8,058 nucleotides of DNA, taken from contig QHUQ01000233.1 in assembly GCA_003221985.1 (NCBI GenBank), forward strand, positions 1-8,058, in the 5' to 3' direction. Below the pieces are notes generated by a model that was not told the origin of the DNA, made no database searches, and saw only the letters and a list, made by a program, of their open reading frames with translations. Positions 7,279 to 8,058 of this stretch are shown here, in pieces. This DNA is from Gemmatimonadota bacterium (GTDB lineage Bacteria > Gemmatimonadota > Gemmatimonadetes > Gemmatimonadales > GWC2-71-9). Position 1 is the first letter of the stretch. Each line of letters opens with the position of its first letter. The translations under genes were made by a program, and so were the position numbers.

Positions 7279-7439
7279 GGACAGCGGCGCCGACATCATC
7301 TGCACGAGACGGAGGCGGGATACGATATCCGCACGGTTCTGGAGCTGTTGGGCCACCGCAACGTCGCGACCACGATGATAACACGCATGTGCTGAATCGT
7401 GGGGGGTTGGGTGTGCGAAGCCCGGTCGACACGCTGTAA
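7279..7439 (+). pseudogene. intI: Integron integrase (IntI) C-terminal remnant, catalytic Tyr codon disrupted
   Basis: Two frames together encode the end of a tyrosine recombinase of the integron type. In the first (from about 7297) are [28 protein letters not shown], covering the LGH box that carries a catalytic histidine. In the second (to TAA 7437-7439) is [18 protein letters not shown], whose GVRSP ending is characteristic of IntI proteins rather than of XerC/D. The frame changes at about 7378-7382, where intact relatives read MIYTHV. The DNA here is ATGATAACACGCAT; restoring one T gives ATG ATA TAC ACG CAT, so a 1-base deletion inside the nucleophile Tyr codon explains the break. Bases 7280-7296 (ACAGC..GCC..ACATCAT) may be a further degraded HSFATH motif. 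No N-terminal domain is present upstream because TfoX occupies that space. The product cannot be active. Confidence 0.85.
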
Positions 7440-7448
7440 TAAACCGTC

Positions 7449-7464
7449 TAGGCTGACCAGCCTA
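7449..7464. repeat. Perfect 6-bp inverted repeat with 4-base loop
   Basis: TAGGCT-GACC-AGCCTA lies ten bases after the integrase stop. Its right arm runs into the integron core-like heptamer GCCTAAC. No T-tract follows, so it is not a typical intrinsic terminator. It may be part of an integron recombination site. Confidence 0.5.
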
Positions 7465-7554
7465 ACTCACGGCCCGCAGCTCAAACGACGCGATTAGGCA
7501 GCAAAGAGTGATGGGCGGGGTATCTTAGACAGGTATGTCTAATTCACGTTAGGC
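7460..7554 (+). other. Putative integron recombination site (attI- or attC-like)
   Basis: An inverted core GCCTAAC (7460-7466) and a direct core GTTAGGC (7548-7554) are exact reverse complements and both fit the integron core consensus (RYYYAAC and GTTRRRY). GTTAGGC is preceded by GTCTAATTCAC, giving the L-spacer-R look of a simple site. TTAGGCAGC occurs twice in direct orientation, at 7494 (within ATTAGGCAGC) and 7549 (within GTTAGGCAGC), reminiscent of the direct-repeat integrase binding sites of attI1. The bases inside the two outer cores do not form the long stem expected of a normal attC, so an attI site, or fused halves of two sites, is more likely. The position between an IntI remnant and a cassette-like ORF supports an integron site; the exact type is uncertain. 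Confidence 0.5.
7525..7542. repeat. Perfect 6-bp inverted repeat, possible operator or L-type half site
   Basis: TTAGACAGGTATGTCTAA has two perfect 6-base arms around a 6-base centre. It sits 26 bases upstream of the ATG at 7568 and abuts the GTTAGGC core. It could be a dimeric repressor operator near a promoter or part of the recombination site. Which one cannot be told from sequence. Confidence 0.4.
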
Positions 7555-7567
7555 AGCCCGGACCGCC

Positions 7568-8058
7568 ATGAGCAAAGCCGTAAAGAGCTTGTCTGGATTC
7601 AATCTTCGGACGCTTCCGGTTGCCGAATTGGCGTCGTCGGCTTGGGGCGGCGCTGCCGTGCTGGTCGGATTCGTCATTGGGCACGCAAGTGTCGGCCACG
7701 TTTTGTCGGCAGCTGCGGCGGGTGGGATCTTTTTTCTGCTCAGCCTCACATGCCTCCGCTACCTCAGCAATCGTCTCTACCCATTTGTTTTGGCGAGCGC
7801 CCTCGCTGGCGGCGCGGGGGGCTTCTCCTATTGGCTACTGTGGAGGCCCGCCGTCACCGCAATAGGTGCCCTCGTGCTCGGCGCGATCGGTGGTGCCCTC
7901 GTGTCTGCATTTCAGCTCATATACGTGCACTATCGCTCCGACATGCTTGGGATTGAAGAGCGGCTTGATGCGCGGTTATCTCAAATTGATCGCGCGTTCA
8001 CTGAGGACCTTGCGACGCTAGACCGTGAGCAACGTTCTCGCACCCGCCTTCCACCATC
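7568..8058 (+). CDS. Unknown four-helix membrane protein, cassette-like ORF (3' end beyond window)
   Basis: The ATG at 7568 opens a frame that stays open for 163 codons to the right edge, so the C-terminus is missing. It lies 13 bases after the GTTAGGC core, the spacing expected for the first ORF of an integron gene cassette. I do not recognise the family. Four hydrophobic segments are visible: about 24-40 (SAWGGAAVLVGFVIGHA), 44-63, 72-92 and 97-120, the last rich in glycine and alanine. They are followed by a charged, heptad-like stretch at 124-158 (IEERLDARLSQIDRAF and onward) that could be a cytoplasmic coiled coil. Codon use is less GC-skewed than in the upstream genes (TTT, TTG, ATA, TTA occur), consistent with foreign origin. 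The start has no obvious Shine-Dalgarno; translation may depend on leader context. A fit to a cassette would be confirmed by an attC just beyond the ORF's stop. Confidence 0.6.
   Translation, partial: MSKAVKSLSGFNLRTLPVAELASSAWGGAAVLVGFVIGHASVGHVLSAAAAGGIFFLLSLTCLRYLSNRLYPFVLASALAGGAGGFSYWLLWRPAVTAIGALVLGAIGGALVSAFQLIYVHYRSDMLGIEERLDARLSQIDRAFTEDLATLDREQRSRTRLPP

Noticed and set aside
7449..7464. Intrinsic terminator after the integrase remnant
   Set aside because: The stem is only six pairs and no T-tract follows it.
7460..7554. Canonical complete attC site
   Set aside because: The outer cores pair perfectly, but the internal sequences are not complementary, so the long bottom-strand hairpin expected of attC does not form by eye.

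Overview
The window looks like chromosomal DNA from a GC-rich soil or sediment bacterium. Acidobacteriota, perhaps Vicinamibacteria, is the best guess, from GC-rich coding sequence and a dense cluster of TPR / FG-GAP / ASPIC-UnbV proteins. This placement is inference; there is no rRNA or marker gene.

Layout. (1) Positions 1-4484 on the minus strand form an operon-like block read leftward: a TPR lipoprotein segment (4484-3708), a large FG-GAP/ASPIC protein (to 1472), and an FG-GAP lipoprotein that starts in a 4-base ATGA overlap at 1475 and runs off the left edge. The TPR and FG-GAP/ASPIC segments look like one ancestral protein split by a frameshift near 3740-3747: the second frame has no start codon before it is already inside a calcium-binding repeat. 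(2) A 48-bp divergent gap (4485-4532) separates this block from a plus-strand pair. The pair is a secreted CRTAC1/UnbV-like FG-GAP protein (4533-5912), whose ASPIC/UnbV C-terminus continues out of frame to 6112, and an UnbU/RnfD-like polytopic membrane protein starting at a TTG in a 4-base overlap (6109-6939). (3) A small TfoX N-domain protein follows (6943-7278). (4) From 7279 the character changes. A decayed 3' end of an integron integrase (to 7439) has its catalytic tyrosine codon hit by an apparent 1-base deletion. It is followed by a 128-base spacer with integron core sites (GCCTAAC at 7460, ATTAGGC at 7493, GTTAGGC at 7548), then a cassette-like ORF for an unknown four-helix membrane protein that runs off the right edge.

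How it fits together. The left 6.9 kb is a surface/periplasmic module of beta-propeller proteins around an UnbV-UnbU (secreted propeller plus NqrB/RnfD-like membrane protein) pair. The same pair type is known from enediyne gene clusters, but no enediyne synthase is visible here. The right 0.8 kb looks like the edge of an integron in which integrase remnant and cassette ORF point the same way. Several genes carry apparent small deletions or frameshifts (near 3743, 5870 and 7380). These may be real decay or assembly error, which the sequence alone cannot settle.
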